Assembly (NCBI GenBank): GCA_019244055.1
Contig: JAFATG010000126.1
Location: forward strand, 1-64,000
From: Acidobacteriaceae bacterium
Lineage (GTDB): Bacteria; Acidobacteriota; Terriglobia; Bryobacterales; Bryobacteraceae
Length of the DNA: 64,000 nt
Reading direction: 5' to 3'
Position 1 is the first letter of the stretch, and each line of letters starts with the position of its first letter. The translations under genes were made by a program, and so were the position numbers. The notes under the pieces are model-generated. The model did not search any database and was not told the DNA's origin. It saw only the letters and a program-made list of their open reading frames with translations. This document shows positions 8,794 through 16,844 of this stretch, piece by piece.

Positions 8794-8844
8794 GACTCTT
8801 AATCACTAGGTTGTAGGTTCGATTCCTACCGCGCTCACCAGCAT
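8794..8844 (+). repeat. attR-like repeat: orphan 3' part of tRNA-Lys
   Basis: Perfect 51-bp copy of 6377-6427. The sequence upstream (CCCCGGGGGCGGC) does not continue the tRNA, so this is not a functional gene. It is the displaced original 3' end expected at the far junction of an element integrated in tRNA-Lys. The minus-strand ORF 8606-8854 translates this fragment and is not a gene. Confidence 0.85.
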
Positions 8845-8919
8845 TTTTAAGCACTCCCGAGTTCGCTTCCAGGATCGCTGCAGTGACGGCGGCGAATAGC
8901 GAACTTAAGGCGGCAAATT

Positions 8920-9252
8920 TCAGCGGTCCACGAGCGGCTGTGCGGAATCAAGCGATGAAGCGGATTTGGGCGACGAGGAAGGTGGTGCAGAAATGGCGGA
9001 ATGTGCAGACTCGGTCGCACGGATGAACATCAACTTATCGTCTGACAGTTTCTTCACTTCCCAGCCTGAAGCTAGCCATGCTCGACATTGACCCGATGGG
9101 GGTTGATTATTGTTCCACGAGGAGGCCTTCGAAGCGTTCAGTGGTAACTTGCCGCCGACAATCCGACTGAACTCATCCAAGGTAAGCGTGAGACTTGTTT
9201 CGCTTGGACCTCTGCCGTTGAGAAAGTCCGTCAACTTGGAGTACTTCGCCAT
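8920..9252 (-). CDS. DUF7662-like small protein
   Basis: A 110-aa protein. Residues 1-75 (KYSKLTDFLNGRG, LTLTLDEFSRIVGGKLP, WNNN, CRAWLASGWEVKKL) match the pattern I know as DUF7662, a short domain of unknown function often found beside restriction or other accessory genes. The last 30 residues are a Ser/Pro-rich tail without predicted structure. The start has AGGT 6-9 bases upstream of ATG 9252. It lies 75 bases beyond the right att-like repeat, so it may be part of an older layer of the same accessory region. Function unknown. Confidence 0.68.
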   Translation of the reverse strand: MAKYSKLTDFLNGRGPSETSLTLTLDEFSRIVGGKLPLNASKASSWNNNQPPSGQCRAWLASGWEVKKLSDDKLMFIRATESAHSAISAPPSSSPKSASSLDSAQPLVDR

Positions 9253-9318
9253 ACCTGCTCAACATACTACCCCAGTCGCATCCGCGTTGTGGAAGGTCGG
9301 GCTCTAGAGAGCGGGATG

Positions 9319-9891
9319 CTACTGGACGATGCCGCTGAAAATGTCGGCTATTCTAATCGCGCCATTGCCGATCGAGCCCGGGAGCGGAACCGTCTGTGTG
9401 AAATTCAGGACCCGCTCCGAACCGCTTTCGCAGAGATGGACACGCAGTTCCTGAGGGTCCACAATCCACACCGCAAGGCAGTGGGCATCCCGCAGGAACA
9501 GATCCTTCTTCTTTTGAAGCTCCGGCCACGTGTTCGACTCGGACCTCACCTCGACCACGAGTTGTGGGCTGCCCTGAGGGTACCCGCCGTGTTCATCGGC
9601 AGCGATCCAGCGCGCCCGGTCGATCACAAATACGTCAGGTCGCGGACCTTCCATAATTCCAAGGTTTATCGTTGTGTCAAGCCGGACCACATAGCCTGGC
9701 AGAACCGCCGCTTCGAGGAGGCGCTGTACCGCATGGCATAGATCCTGATGACGGCGACTCGGGCTGGGCGACAAGATCACTTCTCCGTTGATAAGCTCGT
9801 CCCGGCTGCCAGGCGGGGCGTTGAACCTTGTGTATTCGTCGAACCTCACTACCCCTTCATTATCGGTCAATGCCGGACCTTTACGACTCAT
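9319..9891 (-). CDS. Uma2 family endonuclease
   Basis: A 190-aa protein with the Uma2 (DUF820) form of the PD-(D/E)XK nuclease fold. Seen in order: YELINGEV-like DELINGEVIL (Glu37), GPRPDVFVIDR (Asp86), and LVVEVRSES (Glu114) followed by KKK at 127-129. These correspond to the family's metal-binding acidic residues. Uma2 proteins are common and multicopy in Acidobacteria and cyanobacteria; the cellular role is poorly known and cleavage is predicted rather than shown for most. Neighbours are DUF7662-like and cellulase-like genes, each with its own spacing, so no operon is claimed. Confidence 0.88.
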   Translation of the reverse strand: MSRKGPALTDNEGVVRFDEYTRFNAPPGSRDELINGEVILSPSPSRRHQDLCHAVQRLLEAAVLPGYVVRLDTTINLGIMEGPRPDVFVIDRARWIAADEHGGYPQGSPQLVVEVRSESNTWPELQKKKDLFLRDAHCLAVWIVDPQELRVHLCESGSERVLNFTQTVPLPGSIGNGAIRIADIFSGIVQ

Positions 9892-9911
9892 TGCATCTCA
9901 CCAGACGATCT

Positions 9912-11093
9912 CTACGCAACCTTCACCGAACTCGAATGGATTACATCCGTCATCCTGCGATGCCACTCCACATCCCGCCACATACCCGCAAACTGCGGCC
10001 CATTGAAATTGCTGGTCGCCATCGCGACCCAACGCCCCGTCGCAGCGGCAGTGCGAACACCCAGTTCGCATAGCTGCTTGAGCCAATCCCATTCCAGTAA
10101 GGGCCAATCCTTGTAGTCGACCAGACTCCAACACTCCGTAGTAATCAACGGCTTGCCGGAAGTACGAGACCAATCAGCGCACATCTCGATGCGCTCTTTC
10201 AGTTTGTTATCCCAGTAATCACGCCTTTGCATGTAAACGCGCTTCGCGTTGTTCACCAGGTTCCTGTAACCTTCCGGATCGAAGCGCTCGTAATGGTAGC
10301 CAACCTCCTCGTAGTACCCAGGTGCCTGCGCCATCCAGATATGCGGTTCCAGGAAGTCGAGCATGGTTATATCCTGCTGCTTCCATGTCTCGTACTCACT
10401 CGTTTGCGAGAACGTATAGTCGAGATCCGGATATGCGCTGCGCACCTCCTGAATGGCGCGACTCATCCAGTCGGCATTTTCTGCCGAAGCTCGCTTGAAC
10501 CCCGGGGGCAGGAAGGGCGCCCAAACGTCAAGCGGCCATTCATTGCACAGATCAACGTAGAGAATGTGCGGGAGCAGATCGTCGCGAGCAATCGAATCAA
10601 GCGTCACCTTCCAAATCCGGCCATGATCCTCAGGCGTGTGGATGCGCATAAACGTTTGGTCGGGATCATGCCTGAACCAAGTGGATAACCCGACGCGCAG
10701 CTTCCGGTCCCCGCACTTACGAATGAACTGATTGAGAGCCGGTTGAACCTGGACGATGTTTTTAGCAGGGCTTCCCCAGTCTTGAGTGCTCCAGCACGGG
10801 ATGAGCTCCCAGGCCGCGCTCGGATTCGCCGCTATGAAGTGCGGATAGGCATCAATGCGAACCGCATCGTAGCCACGCTGAATAAGGCCATCCAGCGCGA
10901 GATCCCAGTCCTCATATCCCGCCCCTGGCCAGCGTCGCTCCAGCCACGAGAAATCCCACATCGTGATGGCAAATGGACGCTGAATCGCATGTAGGCGCCT
11001 AGCCCGGCTTTCCTGGGGTGCTTGGTCCGGGGCTTTTACCGCCGTGCTCGCCACACCCGTGACTGAGCTGATTAAGAACGACCTTCGGTCCAT
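9912..11093 (-). CDS. Cellulase-like glycoside hydrolase, Tat-exported
   Basis: A 393-aa TIM-barrel protein of the 'cellulase-like family' related to GH5. The N-terminus MDRRSFLISS is a twin-arginine type signal. Acid/base Glu185 lies in DLCNEWP and the likely nucleophile Glu320 in LITTECW, the spacing expected for a clan GH-A enzyme. Aromatic residues typical of sugar clefts (WDFSWLERRW, HIWMAQAPGYY) are present. It probably acts outside the cytoplasm on a plant or microbial polysaccharide; the substrate cannot be told from sequence. The 214 bases upstream to the DUF1829 gene contain no gene I would support. Confidence 0.83.
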   Translation of the reverse strand: MDRRSFLISSVTGVASTAVKAPDQAPQESRARRLHAIQRPFAITMWDFSWLERRWPGAGYEDWDLALDGLIQRGYDAVRIDAYPHFIAANPSAAWELIPCWSTQDWGSPAKNIVQVQPALNQFIRKCGDRKLRVGLSTWFRHDPDQTFMRIHTPEDHGRIWKVTLDSIARDDLLPHILYVDLCNEWPLDVWAPFLPPGFKRASAENADWMSRAIQEVRSAYPDLDYTFSQTSEYETWKQQDITMLDFLEPHIWMAQAPGYYEEVGYHYERFDPEGYRNLVNNAKRVYMQRRDYWDNKLKERIEMCADWSRTSGKPLITTECWSLVDYKDWPLLEWDWLKQLCELGVRTAAATGRWVAMATSNFNGPQFAGMWRDVEWHRRMTDVIHSSSVKVA

Positions 11094-11307
11094 GCAGGCG
11101 TTCTATCACGCACCGCCTCGAAGCCTCGCTGGACTCGGCGGAACGTCCAGCTTGCCGCCCTGCAACCGGGCACTGTACGATGCGCATGGCGGCGTGGCTC
11201 GCGGCAAAGAGGGCAAGCGAATCCGTTGGGGATTCGTCTTCTGGATGGGGATGCCCAGGAGCCCCGGCTGTATTCGATGTCACATTTCCCTTAGGCTGTA
11301 TTTCAGT

Positions 11308-12078
11308 TCAAGCGGCAAGCTCAGTGACAACTTCCGCGCGATGGCTCCAAGGCACCGGTTCAATATGGTAATTGTTGAAGGCGTCCATAACCCCCCCTGA
11401 AATTGTCTGCTCCGCGTCATTAAGTACGGCATATGCTTTCGATTCCGGAGGACGCACTTCCCGCGTGTCGTTCCAGGCGTAAATGAATGCTTCTGCATTG
11501 TCGCGGGTAGGGCGGTTAATGGCCTGGACGATGCGCTCTGGCTGCTTGCGGGATTTCGGCACGACAAAATCGAACAGGTGGTCAAATCCGCTGATGCCCG
11601 TGAATTTTACCTTTGGGGTATAGCGGATGTCGTTCACATCGAGCCACGCAATTACATCTTCATAGAAAAGGCTCTCCACGACAGGCTTTGCAAGGAAAAA
11701 CAGGTCATTGACTGCAAGCATCGCCTGAATGAGATTGTGCTTGCGCAGCGGGAAGGTTTCGCCAGTTGCTCGAATCTCAAGCGTTTGATTGTTTAACCTC
11801 ACCCCAAAACCGGCGAGGGTCATTCGTAGAAGGTCTTGCCGCTTTTCAGTATTCAGGTTGCATCCCGAAGCTTCCAGGTCGTGAATGGTGTAACTGTCAT
11901 CGCTGAGAAGGTATCCGCCATTCTCGCGCCGAGCGTAAATTTGGAGTGCATCGTTATGACGGTCGAGATAGGGCGTTGTTATTTCCACCCAATCACCATT
12001 CACCTCCCGCAAGGTGGTTTTGTCCTTCAGCCAGGCGCGGTAATCATTCAAAAGCTTTTCGATTTCAGCGATGCTCAT
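11308..12078 (-). CDS. DUF1828/DUF1829 domain protein
   Basis: The track ORF begins at 12201, but the true start is probably ATG 12078 ([10 protein letters not shown]), which overlaps the stop of the upstream DUF6978-like gene in ATGA. This gives 256 aa. Residues 1-100 contain the DUF1828 pattern ([37 protein letters not shown]); the C-terminal half is DUF1829 ([18 protein letters not shown] through [18 protein letters not shown]). Both domains are of unknown function and mostly found in prophages and islands. The translational overlap says it works with its upstream partner. Role as toxin-antitoxin, regulator or defence pair is open. Confidence 0.8.
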   Translation of the reverse strand: MSIAEIEKLLNDYRAWLKDKTTLREVNGDWVEITTPYLDRHNDALQIYARRENGGYLLSDDSYTIHDLEASGCNLNTEKRQDLLRMTLAGFGVRLNNQTLEIRATGETFPLRKHNLIQAMLAVNDLFFLAKPVVESLFYEDVIAWLDVNDIRYTPKVKFTGISGFDHLFDFVVPKSRKQPERIVQAINRPTRDNAEAFIYAWNDTREVRPPESKAYAVLNDAEQTISGGVMDAFNNYHIEPVPWSHRAEVVTELAA

Positions 12079-12522
12079 GAGAACAGTCCCATTTGAATGT
12101 CGGGAGCCAAAGTGACATTGCCATGCCGCATAAACGCTTGAAATTTCGAGAACAGGTCGCCGGTTGTGGGATAGATGTCGGCAGGTGCCGGAATAGCCCA
12201 TTTATCGCCGTAGCCTTCGATAAATGTGAAGGTGTGGGCAGGGTATTTCCTGGTCATCGGGATTACGGTGCGGACGGCCATCCAAGTCTAAGCGCATCAG
12301 CACTATCGCCTGACGGGCACGGTTTTGGTAGGTTGCTTTGGTCAGCTTTATTTGGCCGCGCGTCACGTCCAGCATAAAGTTCTCGCGTTTATCGGGAGAG
12401 GTGAGAGGAATGGCGAGTCTGCTGCCAGGCTCTGGAAAAAACCATTGTTTATCATCGACACGCTGCTTCTCCATCGAAATGAGCGCATCAGCCTCGGCTT
12501 GCGAGATATTGATATCAGCCAT
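12075..12522 (-). pseudogene. DUF6978-like gene broken by a one-base frameshift
   Basis: Two ORFs of different frame join into one protein: [19 protein letters not shown] through CPHLHIYR (12522 down to about 12220), then [12 protein letters not shown] through DIQMGLFS (to 12075). The break is at 12213-12222, where TATCGAAGGC should read TATCG-N-GAAGGC; one base is missing. The joined protein of about 148 aa matches the DUF6978 layout as I remember it, with the conserved [10 protein letters not shown] and GDKWAIP motifs meeting exactly at the break. It overlaps the DUF1828/1829 gene by four bases. The loss could be real or an assembly error. Confidence 0.72.
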
Positions 12523-12600
12523 AGACGTCAGTTCAAATTAAGCTGTTCAGCTACAAAAAACATTTCCTTCTCGTTTTGTCTCGTATGATAATACTTCAAC

Positions 12601-13453
12601 GTGATCGTGCCTTCTGATCTTGCGCTGTCCAGGCGTTTAGAGCGGGCGGAAGGGTACGCGTGTGTCCAATCGGCCGAGGCACGCCGCCGTCTGTTTCCGG
12701 ATTGCGGCGCCGAGTGGATCGAATGTACCGGAGCCTACGCCGTGTTTGATAGTCCGCACTCGCCCGTTACTCAGAGCTTCGGACTCGGCCTATTTGAGGA
12801 ACTGACGGCAGCTTCGCTAGACAGAATCGACCGGTTCTTTTTTGACCGCGGTGCGCCCGCGGGATCATGAAGTGAGTCCGTTCGCTGGTACTGCGGCGAT
12901 CTGCCTGCTGTGTGCTCGCCATTACCGGCCGATCGAGATTGGTAACGTCATGTATCGTCCCGTGGAGAAGCCTGCGGCCGAAGAAGATCGTAATATCTCG
13001 GTGCGAGTCATCGGTCCGGAAGAATGCCAAGTGTGGATCGACGTGAACGCGAAGGGATGGGCGCAGGAGCACCCGGAGCTGCTTGAGTATTTGCAGCAAA
13101 GTAGCGCGATCTTTTCGGCTCGCCAGCAAAGTGTCTGCTTTCTGGCCGAGTTTGGTGGTCAACCGGGCGCCGCTGGTGCATTATGTCTACACGAGCGCGT
13201 TGCCCTCTTTGCAGGCGCCGCGACGATTCCCGAATTGCGTCGTTTGGGACTGCAAGCGGCGCTCTTTCGAGAACGCATGCGCTACGCCTTTAACCACGGG
13301 TGTGATCTGGCCATGATGGTCGCCGCCGCCGGCAGCGATTCCCAACGCAATGCCGAACATCATGGTTTCCGAATCGCTTACACACGCATCAAGTGGCGCC
13401 TATTACCGGCGGCCAATTCCGGCTATAAAGCGTCCGATTCGCTGAGGGTTTAG
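12601..13453 (+). pseudogene. GNAT-family N-acetyltransferase with a one-base frameshift
   Basis: ORF 12601-12870 (GTG start, MIVPSDLALSRRLERAEGYA) and ORF 12842-13453 (HEVSPFAGTAAICLLCARHY onward) are two halves of one acetyltransferase of about 283 aa. The second half carries the GNAT acetyl-CoA region (AGAATIPELRRLGLQAALFRERMRYA). Removing one G from the GGG at 12861-12863 restores an uninterrupted frame reading GAPADHEVSPFAG. Such proteins acetylate small amines; the substrate is unknown. The indel in a short G run may be a sequencing error, so the gene could be intact in the living cell. Confidence 0.75.
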
Positions 13454-13562
13454 GCCCAGACAGGAGAAATACACTGATCCTCATGGTCGAAAATGCTGGA
13501 ATTATCCCCACAGAGAGCAGTGAGTTGTACGCGAGCGAGTCGCTCGTCACCATCACCCAGAT

Positions 13563-14255
13563 TCAAGGGTGTCGAAAACTCAGTTCGACCGCGGCCTCGC
13601 TACTCACAGGAGCGCCGCCTCGAATCGCAGGTTTGAATCTCCATTTCTTGACGGCTTCGATCGCACTCGCGTCCAGGCCAAATCCGAGCGGCTCTATTAC
13701 GTGAATATCTCTGGCATGGCCCGTTTCATCAACCGTCAGTGAAACCAATATGGTTCCACCAACATCCCTTGAGGCCGCCGCTCGTGTGTACTGCGGTTCC
13801 TCCTTTGAGATTAGTTGAGGCTCACTATCATTCTTGAGCTTGGGATAAAGCGGGGGCAGAGAATTTTGTAACTCCTTGGCTTCTTCTGTTTTGTTTTGCT
13901 CAAGCAGCGCCTTGACCAGCCTGCGTTTGACCACGGTTGCCGCTTCCTGGTAAAGAGGCCCGTTCGCTTCCAGAATCGACAGCGCAGAACGGAGTGCCTG
14001 CTCGCCAGCGGCGTAATCTCCCGTGTGCATCAGGGCTGCTCCGAGCTTCGAGTAGTACTGCGCGATGCCAACCGAGCGATGACCCATGCCGGACGACCAG
14101 ACCGCAATGATCTCTCTGAGCGTCTCGGCATCTTTGTCCCACAGCATTTTGCTCCGGTAGACGGACTCTTGCGTAGTCAGGTCAGTGAGGGTTTGGTCAA
14201 AATGGGCCTGAATCGAAAGAGAGAGCAACATCAAACCGAGACCGACCCTGTGCAT
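13563..14255 (-). CDS. TPR plus TonB C-terminal domain protein
   Basis: A 230-aa protein with an N-terminal hydrophobic signal-like segment (VGLGLMLLSLSIQA), a short TPR-like helical part (residues about 60-125), and a TonB C-terminal fold at about 150-228 (GGTILVSLTVDETGHARDIHVIEPLGFGLDASAIEAVKKWRF split by the usual hairpins). In Acidobacteria many exported proteins carry this domain without the proline spacer or inner-membrane helix of true TonB, as here, so a classical energy-transducing role is doubtful. It is transcribed away from the GH3 gene's end with 91 bases between, possibly from the same transcript. Confidence 0.82.
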   Translation of the reverse strand: MHRVGLGLMLLSLSIQAHFDQTLTDLTTQESVYRSKMLWDKDAETLREIIAVWSSGMGHRSVGIAQYYSKLGAALMHTGDYAAGEQALRSALSILEANGPLYQEAATVVKRRLVKALLEQNKTEEAKELQNSLPPLYPKLKNDSEPQLISKEEPQYTRAAASRDVGGTILVSLTVDETGHARDIHVIEPLGFGLDASAIEAVKKWRFKPAIRGGAPVSSEAAVELSFRHP

Positions 14256-14346
14256 ATCTATTTCCCTGATCCCTAACAGGTGAGAGAAGACGGGAATTTG
14301 TTACCGGCTTCGCGATCGTGTGTTTCCATACGCCCAATTCGCGCAG

Positions 14347-16662
14347 TCACTCCTTCAAGCGAAACTCCCCATGCAGCTTGGCGGTTGAATCTTCGCCCAC
14401 CCAGACGTCGAACTGCTCCGGCTCGACCACCCATTCTTTCTTAGCCGGGCTCCAGAACTGCAACTCGTCCCGACCCAGCTTGAAGCGAACGGTGCGTTTC
14501 GCGCCCGGTTCCAACGTCACTTTTTCGAATCCTTTCAACTGTCGCACTGGACGCGAAGCGCTACCGGCACGCTGGTGAATATAGAGCTGCACCACGGAAT
14601 CACCCACGCGGTTACCTGTGTTCGTCACATCGGCCGATACTTCGATCGTGGCTCCCGTGTGCGCCTCCGTGGGACTCACTTCGATGTGGTCAAAGGAAAA
14701 CGTTGTGTAGCTGAGACCGTAGCCAAACGGGTACAGCGGAGTGCTCAGGACGTCCCAATATCGCGACTTGAATTCGGGCGAGGTCTCCGGCAGCTGCGTG
14801 ACGTTATGGCTGTAATAGATCGGAACTTGTCCCGTTACCCGCGGCCAGCTAACGGGTAAGTGCCCAGCCGGATTGACATCCCCAAACAGCACGTCGGCGA
14901 TACCGCTTCCGCCCTGGCTTCCGGGGTACCACGCCTCCACGATCGCTGGGACATGCTGGGCAGCCCAAGAGACGTCCAGCGGACGCCCGTTGATGAGGAC
15001 TAACACGACCGGTTTACCGGTGCCTGCAACAGCCTCCAGCATTTCTTGCTGGCCGTGCGAAAGCTTCAGCGAGGATCGCGATGCCGACTCGCCGCTCATC
15101 AGTGCAAGCTCGCCCAGCACGAGCACACTAACATCCGCGCGCCGCGCAACTGCCACAGCATCCTCGACGGCCTTACGAGATTCTTCAGCGCTCTGTTTCG
15201 GCTGCTCCTTCATCGCTGAGATCGGAATGCCTTCAAAAGGCGATGGAATGTCGCGCCAGATGTTCGGCCCATGTGCGTACTCGACACGCACCGCCTTACC
15301 GGCCTTCTCCCGAATACCTTGCAGAACGCTGACCGTTGGTCCCGGCTTCACCATTGAGCCCCACATTCCCAGCAGATCCATCTCTGCATCTGCCAGAGGG
15401 CCGATCACTGCGATTGAACTGATTTTCTTGCCCGCCTTATCCAAAGGCAGTAATGCGTTCTCATTCCGCAACAGCACGATCGAGCGTTGCGCCGCCTGAC
15501 GTGCAGCTTGTTTATGCTGAGGATCGTTCACCACCTGTTCCATTCGCGATTCATCTGTATAGGGGTGCTCAAAAAGGCCCATGCGGATCTTGGCCTCAAG
15601 TATTGGCCGCACGGAATCATCGATCTGCTGCATGGAAATGCGCTGCTGCTGCACTTCCTCTCCCAGGTACTTGAAATAACTCCCGCTGGCCATATCCATG
15701 TTTAGCCCGGCGGTGAACGCCTTGTAGGCGGCATCTTGCGAATCGCGCGCATACCCATGAGTGATGAGGCTGTGAACCGCCATCGCATCACTTACGACGA
15801 AGCCTCGATAGCCCCAGATCTCATGCAGTACGTGTTGCAAGAGGAAACGGTTGCCGCTGGCGGGAACGTCATTCAGGTCCATGTAGGCGCTCATCACGCT
15901 GCCCACACCCGCGTCGAGTGCCGCCTTGAATGGCGGAAAATAAACGTTCCAAAGCTCCTCTTCCGGGATATACGAGGAGTCATAATCGCGGCCGCCATCG
16001 GCCGCTCCGTAACCCGCGAAATGCTTCACGCACGCGAGTAAGCGATCGGTGCCACCTGGTTCGTTTCCTTGAAACCCTCGGACTTGTGCGCGTGCGATCG
16101 CGGCCCCGAGGTATGGATCCTCCCCGGCGCCTTCCACCATGCGTCCCCAACGGGCATCTCGCGCGATGTCCACCATCGGCGCGAACGTCCATTGAATCCC
16201 TGCGGCTCGCGCTTCGGCCGCTGCGACACTCTGCGCTTGCTCCACAAGCTTTGGATCCCACGACGACGCCATCGCGATCGGCGCAGGAAAAATCGTTCGG
16301 TAGCCATGTATCACATCGAGCCCGAACAGAACCGGAATGTGCAGCCGCGATTGCTCCACGGCAATGTGCTGCAACCGATTGATCTCTTTCGGATCGGAAA
16401 CCCACAGCACGGAGCCCGCTCCGAGCCGCTGAATAATCTGTTCGGGCGTTTCTTGCACGTTCTGTTTGAACTCGGGAACCGGAAAACCGGGGAGCTGCGA
16501 TAACTGTGCTACCTTCTCTTCGAGCGTCATTTGTCGAAGCAGATCGCTTGCTTTTGTCTTGATCTGGGCATCGTCACTGGCACTAAGGCCGCCATCTTGC
16601 GCTTTGATCCCAAGTCGCAAGCAAGCAATCGCGGCTGCCATTACCAGGATGCGCTTCTTCAC
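14347..16662 (-). CDS. bglX: GH3 beta-glucosidase, periplasmic
   Basis: A 771-aa glycoside hydrolase family 3 enzyme of usual BglX length, starting at GTG 16662 with AGGAAGGG upstream and a signal peptide (ILVMAAAIACLRLGIKAQ). Domain order is the TIM-like barrel with KHF at 223-225 and nucleophile Asp292 in VVSDAMAVHS, the alpha/beta sandwich (about 395-620), and the C-terminal fibronectin type III-like domain (EVSADVTNTGNRVGDSVVQLY). It releases terminal beta-glucose from oligosaccharides. It lies close to the TonB-domain gene and not far from the GH2 enzyme, in line with a polysaccharide-degrading lifestyle. Confidence 0.95.
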   Translation of the reverse strand: MKKRILVMAAAIACLRLGIKAQDGGLSASDDAQIKTKASDLLRQMTLEEKVAQLSQLPGFPVPEFKQNVQETPEQIIQRLGAGSVLWVSDPKEINRLQHIAVEQSRLHIPVLFGLDVIHGYRTIFPAPIAMASSWDPKLVEQAQSVAAAEARAAGIQWTFAPMVDIARDARWGRMVEGAGEDPYLGAAIARAQVRGFQGNEPGGTDRLLACVKHFAGYGAADGGRDYDSSYIPEEELWNVYFPPFKAALDAGVGSVMSAYMDLNDVPASGNRFLLQHVLHEIWGYRGFVVSDAMAVHSLITHGYARDSQDAAYKAFTAGLNMDMASGSYFKYLGEEVQQQRISMQQIDDSVRPILEAKIRMGLFEHPYTDESRMEQVVNDPQHKQAARQAAQRSIVLLRNENALLPLDKAGKKISSIAVIGPLADAEMDLLGMWGSMVKPGPTVSVLQGIREKAGKAVRVEYAHGPNIWRDIPSPFEGIPISAMKEQPKQSAEESRKAVEDAVAVARRADVSVLVLGELALMSGESASRSSLKLSHGQQEMLEAVAGTGKPVVLVLINGRPLDVSWAAQHVPAIVEAWYPGSQGGSGIADVLFGDVNPAGHLPVSWPRVTGQVPIYYSHNVTQLPETSPEFKSRYWDVLSTPLYPFGYGLSYTTFSFDHIEVSPTEAHTGATIEVSADVTNTGNRVGDSVVQLYIHQRAGSASRPVRQLKGFEKVTLEPGAKRTVRFKLGRDELQFWSPAKKEWVVEPEQFDVWVGEDSTAKLHGEFRLKE

Positions 16663-16844
16663 GCCCTTCCTCCTCGCTTCCGGTGCAGATATCGTTCGAG
16701 TGAGATCAGAACTGCGCCTCTTCTGTCGAGGAGTTTATAACATCCAACCCGCATAAGCGGCAGCGCCGTATTCGAAAGCCTGGAGCAATCTGAAACGTAC
16801 CCTGACCCTGCTGCGTATGCTTAATCGACTCTCGCCTTACCGAT

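Larger units (their letters stand above)
6377..8844. mobile_element. tRNA-Lys-associated insert of about 2.4 kb, no integrase
   Basis: The region between the two 51-bp repeats carries only two genes, a PEP-CTERM protein and a DUF6236-like protein on opposite strands. One repeat plus the interior spans 2417 bp. The intact tRNA on the left and the promoterless tRNA 3' end on the right fit site-specific integration. No integrase, excisionase or replication gene is visible, so this is either a decayed island or a satellite mobilised in trans. Further accessory genes continue to the right of the right repeat. Confidence 0.7.

Noticed and set aside
8606-8854. Minus-strand ORF with the same GERGRNRTYNLVIKS start
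   Set aside because: Antisense translation of the orphan tRNA-Lys 3' fragment; useful only as a sign of the repeat.
10999-11283. 94-aa minus-strand ORF upstream of the cellulase-like gene
   Set aside because: Overlaps the start of the cellulase-like gene, has odd composition and no ribosome site; treated as leader DNA.
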